The notes below the pieces were generated by a model that saw only the letters and a list, made by a program, of their open reading frames with translations, was not told where the DNA came from and made no database searches. A stretch of 64,000 nucleotides of DNA. Origin: JAFECT01 sp035551675. GTDB taxonomy: Bacteria > Pseudomonadota > Alphaproteobacteria > Caulobacterales > Caulobacteraceae. The DNA lies in the NCBI GenBank assembly GCA_035551675.1, contig DASZMV010000090.1, positions 1 to 64,000 of the forward strand, written 5' to 3'. Below are positions 1-8,489 of the stretch, piece after piece. Position 1 is the first letter of the stretch; every line of letters starts with the position of its first letter. Both the position numbers and the translations under genes were made by a program.

Positions 1-812
1 GAGGCAAATTGGCCAGGTTGTTGCCCGTAAAGGCGCATCAATGCCGGCGCAATCCAACTGCTCACGCCGGTCGCCGCGCCAGATAAAAACATTATCCCCG
101 CGAACGTCGGGATGAGTACGCGCCTGTACGACCAAAGTTCGTGAATGCTGCCGTTCGCCTTCCGCCGCGACACTTCCTGCCGCACCGGCTCACGCATGAG
201 CAAAATCGCCGGCAGGAGCACGACTCCCACAGCGGCAAATGCCAGCGTGACCGTGCGCCAGGGAGCGAGCCCATGAAGTGCTTGGGGGTTTGCGGTGACC
301 ATACGCACCAGCGCGCTGTATCCCAAACCACCAATCAGCGTTGCGCCAGCGGTGCCTAGCGTTTGGCCCACGGGATAGGTGGACGTCGCCATGGCCCGAC
401 GATCCGGTGAAAAGTAGTCGGAAAGAAGCGACATCGCCGCGGGATATGTGACCGCGTTTGCGGCGCCCAAAATGCCTTTGCCTAACACTAGAAACGCTAC
501 CGCGTGCGACGCGCCTACGATGGAAAGTCCTGCAATCCAAAGGATCATCGCCAAGAACAGCAGCCTAACCCGACTGAACCGATCCGCGAGCATCCCCATC
601 GGAGTACTCAGTAGGCCGTAGACGGAAAAGAAGGCTGTGGCATTCGCGAAGCCGACCTGGACATCGGTCAGCTTCAAGTCCAGCTTGATCGGTTCGATCA
701 GCAGGCCGACGACATAGATATCGAGTGATGTAAAGAACCCGATCCCCACCAACACAGCTTGAGCGAAGCGCGCTCGCAACAAGCTGGGATAGCCATCGTA
801 TTGTTCACTCAT
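1..812 (-). CDS. MFS transporter, N-terminal part (cut by window start)
   Basis: The reading frame opens with ATG at 812 and stays open to base 1, so only about the first 270 residues of a roughly 400-450 residue transporter are present. The translation shows alternating hydrophobic segments. After the second one comes the loop TPMGMLADRFSR, a good match to the major facilitator signature between TM2 and TM3. A long basic/polar stretch (MREPVRQEVSRRKANG) marks the central cytoplasmic loop after TM6. It should be an inner-membrane proton-coupled transporter; the substrate cannot be read from sequence. It lies 116 bp downstream of a TonB-dependent receptor on the same strand, a pairing that suggests uptake of one compound across both membranes. 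Confidence 0.8.
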   Translation of the reverse strand, partial: MSEQYDGYPSLLRARFAQAVLVGIGFFTSLDIYVVGLLIEPIKLDLKLTDVQVGFANATAFFSVYGLLSTPMGMLADRFSRVRLLFLAMILWIAGLSIVGASHAVAFLVLGKGILGAANAVTYPAAMSLLSDYFSPDRRAMATSTYPVGQTLGTAGATLIGGLGYSALVRMVTANPQALHGLAPWRTVTLAFAAVGVVLLPAILLMREPVRQEVSRRKANGSIHELWSYRRVLIPTFAGIMFLSGAATGVSSWIAPALMRLYGQQPGQFA

Positions 813-928
813 GCCTCAGCGTTCCAACGCATGCTAAAATGAAATTTCGGACGACCCGCTGCACTTGAATCGTCCGCCGGCGCGACGAACAGCCCGATTG
901 GAATGCACGCCGCGCCCTCATATCGCCA

Positions 929-3145
929 TCAAAAGTCAGCAGTGAACATCGCACCGAATGTGCGCGGCTGATAGATGGTGGCCATTTGGTCGCCGAACCC
1001 GCCCGATAAGGTGTTGGGAATGACGTAATTTACTACCCTCTTGTCGGCCACGTTCTTCACGTACAGCTCGACCTTGTACTTGCCGATCTCCAGTCCGCCC
1101 CTGAGGTCCACAAGATCATATCCTGGAAGCGCTTGACGCGGGCCGACGGCCGAGAAATCTGCATACCGACGGGCCGAGAACCGTATGTCACCACCCAAGA
1201 ATGCAGTCGCATCGTTGAACACCGGCCGCCGGTAGTCAGCGCTAACGGAGCCGGCCCACTTTGCCACGGCCGGTAGTGTTTCGCCGGCGTTTGCATTGAC
1301 ACTCGCGGGCGCGCTCTGCGTCAGCCGTGCATCGGTGTACGCACCATTGAACGCGATATTCAGGCCATTCGAAGGCGCCCAAGCCGTAGAGAACTCAACG
1401 CCACGGCTACGCGCGGTTCCGCCGTTCGTGATCGTGCCGAGACCGTTAAAAAATGCTTCGAGCTGGATATTGCCCCATTCTACATCGAAGGCCGAAAGCT
1501 CCGTGCTCAGCTTCCCGTCAAGAAATTGGCTCTTCACGCCGGCTTCGTAGTTGGTGGTCGTCGATGACGAGTAAGAGCTGGGAAACGGGCTGCCGGGAAT
1601 TACGTCGTTGGGGCCGCCCGGTACGAAGCCGGTCGCGACGCGCGCGTAAAGCATAGTGCCGGGACTGACCTTCCAGCGCGCATCGGCTGAGTAGGTGAAC
1701 ACGCCCTGCGACGACCTCGTACCGAAATCTTCGCCCGGCCCGGCAAGGATTCCAGTACCAACCTCGTGGAAGCTTTGATGGTTGCTGCTGTATCGCCCAC
1801 CGAGCTGGACGTCGAAAGTGTCTGAAAGAAAGTAGTCCACGTCGGCAAAGGCCGCGTATTCCGTGTACGCGGGCTTGACCACGAAGGCGCCAATGTTTGG
1901 GGTCAACGACGCATCAAGTCGACTGCCGTTCGCTGCGTCAAGCTGCTCGAACTCGTTCGCGCTCTCCTGGTTGTAAAAACCACCAATTTGCCAACGCAAC
2001 CGGCCCGACGACGGCGAGGTGAGACGGAACTCCTGGGTAAAGAATTTGACGTTGTCCTTCTCGATTATGCCAATTCCGTATGGCGCGCCGAGGATTGGAT
2101 CCAGCAAAGCGGCATAGTCAGCCGACTCATCGAAAAGGTCCGCAAAATCGTAGTCACCGTAGCTGCTTGACGACAAGAATGTCGCGGGCCCGAAGTCGTA
2201 AGATATTAGGACGTTGTAGAGCTGATTGGTTACGCTGCTCGGTTGACGGATGGCGTGGTCGGTTGTCAGGTCGCCATAGACCGGCTTCAGCGTTCCCGGC
2301 GCAACCTCGATCGAGTTCTGCTCGTCAGAGTCGCGCTTCTGGTAGAGTGCGCTGAACCGAATTTTCAGGTTGGCGTTGGGCTCAAACAGAATCAACGCGC
2401 GGGCGCCGGCAAAGCGTGCCGTATTTATGTCCTTGCCTAACTTCGGATCCGAAACGTAGCCAGGATAGTCAGTGTCATATCCCACCAGCCGCAACGCAGT
2501 GGTATCCCCGATCGGCACGTTGACCATAGCGTGGACGTCGCCCCCGGTTGCGCCCCCGTCAACTGAGCTGATGCCCGCCTCGATCCTGGCTGCGTAGTGG
2601 CCAAGTTGGGGTTCGGAAGTCACGTATTTGATCAAGCCACCGAGCGCGCTAGCCCCATACAACGTGCCTTGTGGGCCACGCAGCACCTCCACCCGCGCGA
2701 GATCGAAGGTATCGAGGTTCGCGGTCGCTGCATTTGAATTCGAGAAGGGTCCAACGATAGTGAATGGCGATTCGTCGAGATAGGACGCTACAGACGCGTT
2801 GATCGACGTTTCGCCCATTGAGACGCCGCGGATCACCACCTGGTTACCCGCCGCGCCGGTATCGATCAAAGTTACTCCCGGGAGCTTCCCGACATAGTCC
2901 TCGAGGCGAAACGCGCTGGCGTTTTCCAGCGTCGCCCCCGAGATTGCTGAAACGGACATCGGCACGTCGTGAATCGATTCCGTTCGCTTTTGCGCTGTGA
3001 CGACAACCTCCTCTACCTGGACGGCTGGGGATGGAGGAGATTGGTCAGCCGCAGCCGCCACTCCTGGGATCGTCGATGCCAATGCGGAAAGACTGACCCC
3101 TGTAAGCAGGGCGGCCAGTCTCCAGTCAGCGCAAAAAGTCCGCAT
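929..3145 (-). CDS. TonB-dependent outer-membrane receptor
   Basis: Outer-membrane beta-barrel for TonB-driven uptake of an unidentified ligand. I chose ATG 3145 because it begins a clear signal peptide (MRTFCADWRLAALLTG..., cleavage near PGVAAA) and has GAGGGG 7 nt upstream; an in-frame start at 3199 would add 18 residues ahead of the signal. The mature N-terminus carries the TonB-box-like EEVVVTAQKR, followed by a plug domain (LEDYVGKLPGVTLID, VVIRGVS, VEVLRGPQGTLYG). The barrel ends in the aromatic FTADF. At 738 residues it has normal length. The plug resembles receptors that are abundant in Caulobacter and sphingomonads and often serve plant or aromatic compounds, but no ligand is claimed. 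An MFS transporter follows in the same direction. Confidence 0.93.
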   Translation of the reverse strand: MRTFCADWRLAALLTGVSLSALASTIPGVAAAADQSPPSPAVQVEEVVVTAQKRTESIHDVPMSVSAISGATLENASAFRLEDYVGKLPGVTLIDTGAAGNQVVIRGVSMGETSINASVASYLDESPFTIVGPFSNSNAATANLDTFDLARVEVLRGPQGTLYGASALGGLIKYVTSEPQLGHYAARIEAGISSVDGGATGGDVHAMVNVPIGDTTALRLVGYDTDYPGYVSDPKLGKDINTARFAGARALILFEPNANLKIRFSALYQKRDSDEQNSIEVAPGTLKPVYGDLTTDHAIRQPSSVTNQLYNVLISYDFGPATFLSSSSYGDYDFADLFDESADYAALLDPILGAPYGIGIIEKDNVKFFTQEFRLTSPSSGRLRWQIGGFYNQESANEFEQLDAANGSRLDASLTPNIGAFVVKPAYTEYAAFADVDYFLSDTFDVQLGGRYSSNHQSFHEVGTGILAGPGEDFGTRSSQGVFTYSADARWKVSPGTMLYARVATGFVPGGPNDVIPGSPFPSSYSSSTTTNYEAGVKSQFLDGKLSTELSAFDVEWGNIQLEAFFNGLGTITNGGTARSRGVEFSTAWAPSNGLNIAFNGAYTDARLTQSAPASVNANAGETLPAVAKWAGSVSADYRRPVFNDATAFLGGDIRFSARRYADFSAVGPRQALPGYDLVDLRGGLEIGKYKVELYVKNVADKRVVNYVIPNTLSGGFGDQMATIYQPRTFGAMFTADF

Positions 3146-3315
3146 GAATTTTCCCCTCGTTTGGAAAAAAAGCATGCGCCCGCTTTTAATGCTTCGCAAG
3201 ATGCCGTTTCATTTTTTTGTCACTTGCCCTTCATCGTAGCGCCAATGACACGCGCGGCGCCGACGGCCGCCCATAGCCATCAAGTGCGACGTTGGAGACC
3301 CAGGAGATAGCGGGG

Positions 3316-3405
3316 TGGCGGTGACGGAGGGATTCGAACCCTCGATACCCTTTCGGGTATGACGATTTAGCAAACCGTTGCCTTCAGCCACTCGGCCACG
3401 TCACC
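3316..3405 (-). tRNA. tRNA-Ser(GCU)
   Basis: Read on the minus strand, the 5' end GGTGACG pairs with CGTCACC at the 3' end to form a 7-bp acceptor stem, followed by discriminator G and an encoded CCA (3316-3318). The D arm starts GTGGCCGAGTGG. The anticodon arm ACGGTTTGCTAAATCGT has loop TTGCTAA with GCT at 3369-3371. A long variable arm (TACCCGAAAGGGTA) identifies a class II tRNA, and the T arm GGGTTCGAATCCC is standard. Total length is 90 nt including CCA. GCU reads AGC/AGU codons. Confidence 0.97.
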
Positions 3406-3439
3406 CACCGGGTCTGGGGCGGGCCCCAGGGCTGGCCGC

Positions 3440-3468
3440 TTTACAGCCGCCGGGCGGCGACGGGTCAA
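3440..3468 (-). promoter_or_regulatory. Sigma-70 type promoter of tRNA-Ser
   Basis: On the minus strand TTGACC (3468-3463) and TGTAAA (3445-3440) are separated by exactly 17 bp. The expected transcription start is near 3433, about 28 nt before the mature tRNA 5' end. Confidence 0.7.
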
Positions 3469-3570
3469 GCGGGGATGGGCCTCTTAGCCGAGCCCGCGCC
3501 GTTTCGCCACCGAAAGCATGAGCAATGCGTCGCTAAAAGCCCTTTCCGCGAGGCGAAGGGACGGCGACGT

Positions 3571-4308
3571 TCAGCCGCCCGCCAGGCGCACGACCAGATA
3601 GATCACGCCCAGGCCGACCAGGGTTGCTAGCACGCCGCCAAGGCCCGGCGCGGTCTCGCGGCTGCGGGGCAGGAGCTCGACCGCGCCGATGTAGAGGAAG
3701 AAGCCCGCGAAGAGCGCCAGCGCCAGGGCTAACGGCGCCCTTGGCACTTCGATCAGGCGGGTCAGGGCCATGCCGGCCAGGGGCGCCAGGGCGTCAGCCA
3801 CCAGCCAGGCCCGAGCCGCCGGCCGGCCGGTTCCGCCCGTGAGGCTCGCGGTCACGGTGTTCAGGCCGTCCACGAGGTCGTGGGCCAGGACCGCCACGGC
3901 TACGATCACCCCGGCCGTGGACGAGAGCTGGAAAGCCAGGCCGATCCCGATCCCATCCATCAGGCTGTGCAGGGTGAGCGCTCCGGCGGCGTAGTGGCCG
4001 CGCCCGCCGCGCGCGCGGGCCGCGACCGTGCGATCGGCCAGGAGATAGAGGGAAAGGCCGGCCGCGAGCGCCACGGTCAGATCGAGCGGCGCAAAGGTCG
4101 GCTTGCCGGCGTCGAGCGCTTCCGGCAGCAGGTCGAACAGGGCGACCCCGATCACCGCGCCGGCGCTGAGGGCGATCAGCAGGCCGGACGTCTTCTTCAG
4201 GGCGAGCGCCAGCGTGCCGCCAAGCAGGGTCGCCGCCGCCGTCGCCGCGCCGATCGCCAGGAGCAGGTCGACGCCGGACAGGCCGGCGCAACAGGGGGGA
4301 AGCGTCAC
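3571..4308 (-). CDS. ZIP-family divalent metal transporter
   Basis: Inner-membrane metal-ion permease of the ZIP (SLC39) family. The 245-residue protein has about eight hydrophobic segments. TM4 carries HSLMDGIGIGLAF (near residue 113) and TM5 carries HDLVDGLNT (near residue 142), where ZIP proteins place metal-binding His/Asp/Glu residues; the usual HNxPEG of TM5 is changed to HDLVDG. The start is GTG 4308, overlapping the dmeF stop as GTGA, so translation is probably coupled to dmeF. The operon order is TonB receptor, dmeF, ZIP. Zn, Fe, Mn, Co or Ni are possible substrates. Direction is inferred from the family (import into the cytoplasm). Confidence 0.87.
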   Translation of the reverse strand: MTLPPCCAGLSGVDLLLAIGAATAAATLLGGTLALALKKTSGLLIALSAGAVIGVALFDLLPEALDAGKPTFAPLDLTVALAAGLSLYLLADRTVAARARGGRGHYAAGALTLHSLMDGIGIGLAFQLSSTAGVIVAVAVLAHDLVDGLNTVTASLTGGTGRPAARAWLVADALAPLAGMALTRLIEVPRAPLALALALFAGFFLYIGAVELLPRSRETAPGLGGVLATLVGLGVIYLVVRLAGG

Positions 4309-5300
4309 GACGCCAGTCTCGTTACCTCGACCGTGACATGCGACAGGTCCGCGAACTTGGCAAGCCGGGCGCGGTAGAAGGCGGCGTCGCGGCCGCTGGC
4401 GGTGGCCACGGCGACAATGGCGCCGAGATGGCCCGGGCCGAGCCGCCAGAGATGCAGGTCGGCGACGGCGTCGCCCTCGACCTCGACGGCGTGGCGCAAA
4501 CGATCGGCCAATCTGGCGTCGGGGTTCATGTCGAGCAGCACGGCGCCTGCGGCGCGCAGGAGGCCGAAGGACCAGTTGGCGATAACCAGGGCGCCGACGA
4601 TCCCCATCACCGGGTCCATGAAGGTCCAGCCGAGCTGACGGCCGGCCACGAGGCCGATCACCGCCAGGACCGAGACCGCCGCGTCGGCGAGGACATGGAC
4701 GTAGGCGGCGCGCAGGTTCAGGTCCCGATGATGATCGTGATGTCCATGCGCGTGATCGTGGTCGTGGTCATGGTCATGGTCATGCGCGTGATCATGCGTG
4801 TCGGCGGGACCGTGATGGTCGCCGTGACCATGAGCGTGATCATGGTCGTCCCGCAGCAGCCAAGCGGTGGTCAGGTTTACCGCCAGGCCGAGCGCCGCGA
4901 TCGGAATCGCCTCGTTGAAGGCGATGCGCACAGGGTGCAACAGGCGCTGGACGCACTCGAACGCGATGAGCGCCGCGATCAGCGCCAGCACGAGCGCGCT
5001 CGAGAAGGCGCCGAGGTCGCCGAGCTTGCCCACCCCGAAGGTGAATCGCTCGTCGCGCGCGTGGCGCCGCGCGTAGCTGTAGGCCACGGCCGCGATCAGC
5101 AAGGCGCCCGCGTGGGTCGACATGTGCAGGCCGTCGGCGACCAGGGCCATGGAGTGAAACAGGGTCCCACCCCCGATCTCGGCGGCCATCATCGCCCCGC
5201 ATATCCCGATCACCCACCAGGTCTTGCGCGCGTTGCGGTCGTGTTGGGCGCCGAGAAACACGTGCTCATGGCGAAAGGCGTCGATGGACTGCGCGCTCAT
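4305..5300 (-). CDS. dmeF: Cation diffusion facilitator, Co/Ni efflux DmeF type
   Basis: Inner-membrane proton-driven exporter of divalent cations. Start ATG 5300 gives MSAQSIDAFRHEHVFLG; the longer in-frame start at 5501 would run into the TonB-receptor gene. TM2 has VADGLHMSTHAG and TM5 has VLADAAVSVLAV, the two metal-site HxxxD/DxxxD-type motifs of the CDF family. The cytoplasmic loop between TM4 and TM5 is a His/Asp tract (DHDHAHGHGDHHG... then repeated HDHD), typical of DmeF. The His-loop and the N-terminal FRHEHVFLG, which I associate with DmeF, are why I prefer Co/Ni over Zn. It starts 44 nt after the upstream TonB-receptor gene and overlaps the downstream ZIP gene. Confidence 0.88.
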   Translation of the reverse strand: MSAQSIDAFRHEHVFLGAQHDRNARKTWWVIGICGAMMAAEIGGGTLFHSMALVADGLHMSTHAGALLIAAVAYSYARRHARDERFTFGVGKLGDLGAFSSALVLALIAALIAFECVQRLLHPVRIAFNEAIPIAALGLAVNLTTAWLLRDDHDHAHGHGDHHGPADTHDHAHDHDHDHDHDHAHGHHDHHRDLNLRAAYVHVLADAAVSVLAVIGLVAGRQLGWTFMDPVMGIVGALVIANWSFGLLRAAGAVLLDMNPDARLADRLRHAVEVEGDAVADLHLWRLGPGHLGAIVAVATASGRDAAFYRARLAKFADLSHVTVEVTRLAS

Positions 5301-5344
5301 GGCTCCGCTCCCGCAGCGGTCGCCGCCTTGCCTGGTCAGCGACC

Positions 5345-7513
5345 TCAGAAGGTCTTGGTCACGCCCACGAAGAAGCCGCGCCGCGGACCCCATTGCGGAG
5401 CGCCCACGCCCACGCCGGTGCCGTTGCGGATCTGGTACTTCTTGTCGAACAGGTTGACCACGTCGAAGCGAACGTCGAGCGGTCCGCCGAGGCTGGCCCA
5501 ATCGAAGCGGTGCTGCAGCGTCGTGTTCACCTGCCAGTAGCCGGGCAGTTCATCGCCGTTGGGCACGGCGCCGTCGGCGCGCAGGCCCGAGCCGTAGATG
5601 GCGTCGAACCCGACCTTGCTGCCTTCGAAGCGATAGGTGGCGCCCAGCGAGCTGGCGTAGTGCTCGTCGTGATCCAGATAGATGTAGTGGTTGGCGATAT
5701 AGGCGAGATCGCCCGGATCGAAATTGAACTGGCTGGAGACGATGTCCTCGCCCTGGCCCTTGGTCATGGCGAAGTTGGCGTAGGCGCTGAACGGCCCGGC
5801 GTTATAGGTGCCGCTGAATTCGACACCCTGGATCTTGCCCTTGGCGTAGTTGAAGGGCGTGAGGATGATCGGCGCGCCGAACTGGCCCTCGTCGATCAGG
5901 TTCTTGTCACGCCGCAGATAGCCGTCGACGCCCAGCGTCAGGTGCGAGCCGAACTTCTGCTGGACGCCCAGGTCGAAATAGTTCTCGCGGTCGGCGTAGG
6001 GCGTGGTGTCCTGAAGCAGCGCCGGTTGGGCCGTAGTGCCGACGAATTTTGTGACGTCCTCGCTCGCCACCAGTTCGAACGGCGGCGGAGTGAAATAGCG
6101 CGCATAGCCGCCGTGCACCGTGGTCGTGTCGGTCGGAGTCCAGACGAAGTTGATGCGCGGGCTGAGCTGGTTCTCGTTGCGCAGGGCGTCCACCAGGTCG
6201 AAGCGCAGCCCGTAGTTGATGGTCAGCCGCTCGAACGGCTTCCACTCGTCCTGCAGATAGGCGCTGTAGCTCTCGGCGTTGCGGCCGCCGTTGTCGACGA
6301 TGCTCTCGGGAACATCGGTGGTCGGCACGCCATTCGCGTCCACCGGCAGCACTTCCGAGGTCGTGTCGCTCGTCGAATGGTCGAATTGCACGATGGCGCC
6401 GAAGCGCAAGGTGTGCTGCGGGTTCAGGGTGTAGACCCCTTCGGCCTGCACGCCGAAGGCGGCGTCGGTCTTGCGCGCCGCCTGCGAGATGCCGTTGAAC
6501 AGCAGGTCGCCCAGCACGTCGGGACGGAAGTCCAGCGTTGAATAGCGCCCGAACAGGGAGAGCTGGCCGGTGAACGCGTCGGTGCTGTGTTCGTAGGTAG
6601 CGATGCCGTAGTCGGTCACCTCGCGCTGGCTCTCGTTGAGCTGCTGGCTGAGATAGTCGGACACGCCGTTCACGGTCAGCGGATTACCGTTTCCGTCGGT
6701 GAAGCCGATGGCGTTGGAATGGTTGCCCACCGCCTGCGGGATCTGGAAGTTCTCGTCGGAGATTCCGCCCATCAGCGAGAAGCGGCTCTGCGGGTCGATG
6801 ATGTGATCGAAGAAGCCGAAGGCCTGGTACTGTTCGGTGCGGTCGTGGTGCGGGTTGGCGCTGCCGTCCGGCGACTCGATGCCGAGCGCATTGGAGGTAT
6901 AGCTGCCGGTCAGGAACCAGTTGTTCGCGCCGGAGGAACCGGAGAGCTGGAAGCTCGGCTCGATCCAGTCGTGGCTGCCGCCGTAGACCGAGATCTGGCT
7001 TTCGTTGTCAAAGCCGCTCTTGGTGGTGATGTTGACGATGCCGGCGGTGAGCAGGCCGTACTGCGCCGGCAGCGCACCGGTAACCAGGTCGACGTTTTGC
7101 GCAAAGCGCGGCGTCAGCGCTTGGCCGAAGACGTTCAGGCCCTCGGGCAGGATCACGTTGTCGATGCGGAATTGGATGTTGGCGTGATCGTCGCGAATGT
7201 GGAGCTGTCCGAAGGAGTCCTGAACCACCCCCGGCATCTGCAGAACCACCTGGTTCAGGGTGGAATTGTCACCCTCGGGCAGGGCCTGGATGGCCTGGCT
7301 CGTCAGGTTGTACTCCGAAGAGCCCAGCGCCGGCTCGATGGCCTGCCGCGCCGTATCCAGCCGGCGCGCGGTGACGACGATTTCCTGCACGGTCTTCGGG
7401 CTTTGTTTCGAAGCGGACTGGGCTGCATCGGCGGGTGCGTCGGCGGCCTGGGCGAGCCCGGGCAAAAGAGCGAGCGCGGAAACGGCGCAGAGCAGGTACG
7501 ACAGGCGATGCAT
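5345..7513 (-). CDS. TonB-dependent receptor, putative metal or metallophore uptake
   Basis: Outer-membrane active transporter of 722 residues. Start ATG 7513 has GGAGGG 6-7 nt upstream and opens a signal peptide (MHRLSYLLCAVSALALLPG, cleavage near LAQAADA). TonB-box-like QEIVVTARR follows, then a plug (LNQVVLQMPGVVQ, FGQLHIRDDHANIQFRIDN, NVDLVTGALPAQYG, IVNITTKSG) and a barrel ending in KTF. It is the first gene of a three-gene set with dmeF (44 nt downstream) and a ZIP transporter. On that context I infer a Zn, Co or Ni complex as ligand. The family assignment is firm; the ligand is not. Confidence 0.92.
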   Translation of the reverse strand: MHRLSYLLCAVSALALLPGLAQAADAPADAAQSASKQSPKTVQEIVVTARRLDTARQAIEPALGSSEYNLTSQAIQALPEGDNSTLNQVVLQMPGVVQDSFGQLHIRDDHANIQFRIDNVILPEGLNVFGQALTPRFAQNVDLVTGALPAQYGLLTAGIVNITTKSGFDNESQISVYGGSHDWIEPSFQLSGSSGANNWFLTGSYTSNALGIESPDGSANPHHDRTEQYQAFGFFDHIIDPQSRFSLMGGISDENFQIPQAVGNHSNAIGFTDGNGNPLTVNGVSDYLSQQLNESQREVTDYGIATYEHSTDAFTGQLSLFGRYSTLDFRPDVLGDLLFNGISQAARKTDAAFGVQAEGVYTLNPQHTLRFGAIVQFDHSTSDTTSEVLPVDANGVPTTDVPESIVDNGGRNAESYSAYLQDEWKPFERLTINYGLRFDLVDALRNENQLSPRINFVWTPTDTTTVHGGYARYFTPPPFELVASEDVTKFVGTTAQPALLQDTTPYADRENYFDLGVQQKFGSHLTLGVDGYLRRDKNLIDEGQFGAPIILTPFNYAKGKIQGVEFSGTYNAGPFSAYANFAMTKGQGEDIVSSQFNFDPGDLAYIANHYIYLDHDEHYASSLGATYRFEGSKVGFDAIYGSGLRADGAVPNGDELPGYWQVNTTLQHRFDWASLGGPLDVRFDVVNLFDKKYQIRNGTGVGVGAPQWGPRRGFFVGVTKTF

Positions 7514-7552
7514 GGAAACCCTCCGAGAGACAGGCGCACGCCGTCCCAATGC

Positions 7553-7564
7553 CCGTTCGAACGG
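7553..7564. promoter_or_regulatory. Perfect 12-bp palindrome upstream of the TonB-receptor/dmeF/ZIP operon
   Basis: CCGTTCGAACGG is an exact palindrome centred about 45 bp upstream of the receptor start, within the 245-bp gap shared with the divergent response regulator gene. Its position would suit an operator, but 12-bp palindromes also occur by chance and no regulator is known to me for this sequence. Confidence 0.25.
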
Positions 7565-7758
7565 CAGGGTTCCGGCGTGACGCGCCGCAACATCAAGCGG
7601 GACCGCCGCCTTTGCCACAGGCCAAATTCCCGAAGATCAAAGGAATTCTTCCTAAAATGCATGAACGCCCTCCCCGTCTGGGCGGGCGCGGGGCTATTCA
7701 AGCCGCCAGGCGGTCGCCGCACGCAAAAATTGCGGTCGAACCGCGCGGAGTGGCCTCA

Positions 7759-8373
7759 ATGAACGTGCTGGTGGTCGACGACCATACGATTGTGCGCGAC
7801 GGGCTTCGGCGCCTGCTGGGTTCGCTCCCGAGCGGAGCGATCCACGAGGCGGCGAACGGTCGCGACGCGGTCCGGGTCGCCGCCACCCAGCCGCTCGACC
7901 TGATCGTGTTGGATCTGAACCTGCCCGAGTTCGGCGGATTCGATCTTCTGGAGCGGCTGGTGAAGATGAACGTGGCGGCGGTTCTGGTGTTCAGCATGCA
8001 CGCCGAGCCGCTTTATGTCGTGCGCGCGATGGCGGCGGGGGCGCGCGGCTTCGTCAGCAAAGGCGCCGCGCCGGAGGAGCTCCTGACCGCGGTTCGCCGT
8101 GTGGTCGCCGGCGGCAAGTACATCGAGAGCGACCTGGCCCAATCCATCGCGGCCCAGGTCGACCCGTCCTATCACGCGCTCGACGACCTGGCGGCGCGCG
8201 ACTTGGAGATTCTCAGCCTCCTCACGCGCGGCCGCAGCCTGACCGAGATCGCCGCCGCGCTCGACATTAGCTACAAGACCGTCGCCAATCGCCTCAGCCT
8301 GATAAAGACCAAGCTCGGCGTCAGCGGCACGGCGGAACTGGTGCGCGTGGCGCTCGAGGCGGGAGTGAGCTGA
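7759..8373 (+). CDS. NarL/FixJ-family response regulator, orphan
   Basis: A 204-residue transcription regulator. The N-terminal receiver has acidic pair VVDDH (residues 6-9), phosphorylation site D52 in VLDLNLPEFGG and conserved K101 in FVSKGA. The C-terminal LuxR-type helix-turn-helix covers about 140-200 (ARDLEILSLLTRGRSLTEIA, ISYKTVANRLSLIKTKL). ATG 7759 has GGAG 8 nt upstream. Longer in-frame starts run back over the divergent intergenic region and add only Arg-rich sequence. No histidine kinase gene is adjacent, so the partner is unknown. It is divergent from the metal operon and precedes hfsE by 116 bp; either neighbour could be a target. Confidence 0.9.
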   Translation: MNVLVVDDHTIVRDGLRRLLGSLPSGAIHEAANGRDAVRVAATQPLDLIVLDLNLPEFGGFDLLERLVKMNVAAVLVFSMHAEPLYVVRAMAAGARGFVSKGAAPEELLTAVRRVVAGGKYIESDLAQSIAAQVDPSYHALDDLAARDLEILSLLTRGRSLTEIAAALDISYKTVANRLSLIKTKLGVSGTAELVRVALEAGVS

Positions 8374-8489
8374 GGCGGCGAGAGACGGCCCGTCTCGAGC
8401 GCGTTGAGTCCGGAGCGGCATTAAGAAAACGGAGCTTTCGCACGCGGATTGCATCGGACGGGGTGAAATTCCCCATCTAGGACACCCCC

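Noticed and set aside
4338..5540. A 400-codon plus-strand frame opposite dmeF containing Met/Val/Ile repeats
   Set aside because: The repeats (VIVVVVMVMVMRV type) are the complement of the dmeF His/Asp tract; no start signal or motif.
7514..7758. Possible NiCo or similar metal riboswitch ahead of the metal operon
   Set aside because: I could not find the conserved helices or purine motifs of a known metal riboswitch; only a 12-bp palindrome was supportable.
5393..7762. Two long plus-strand frames opposite the second TonB receptor
   Set aside because: Shadows of the receptor gene; the receptor has signal peptide, plug and C-terminal aromatic residue on the other strand.
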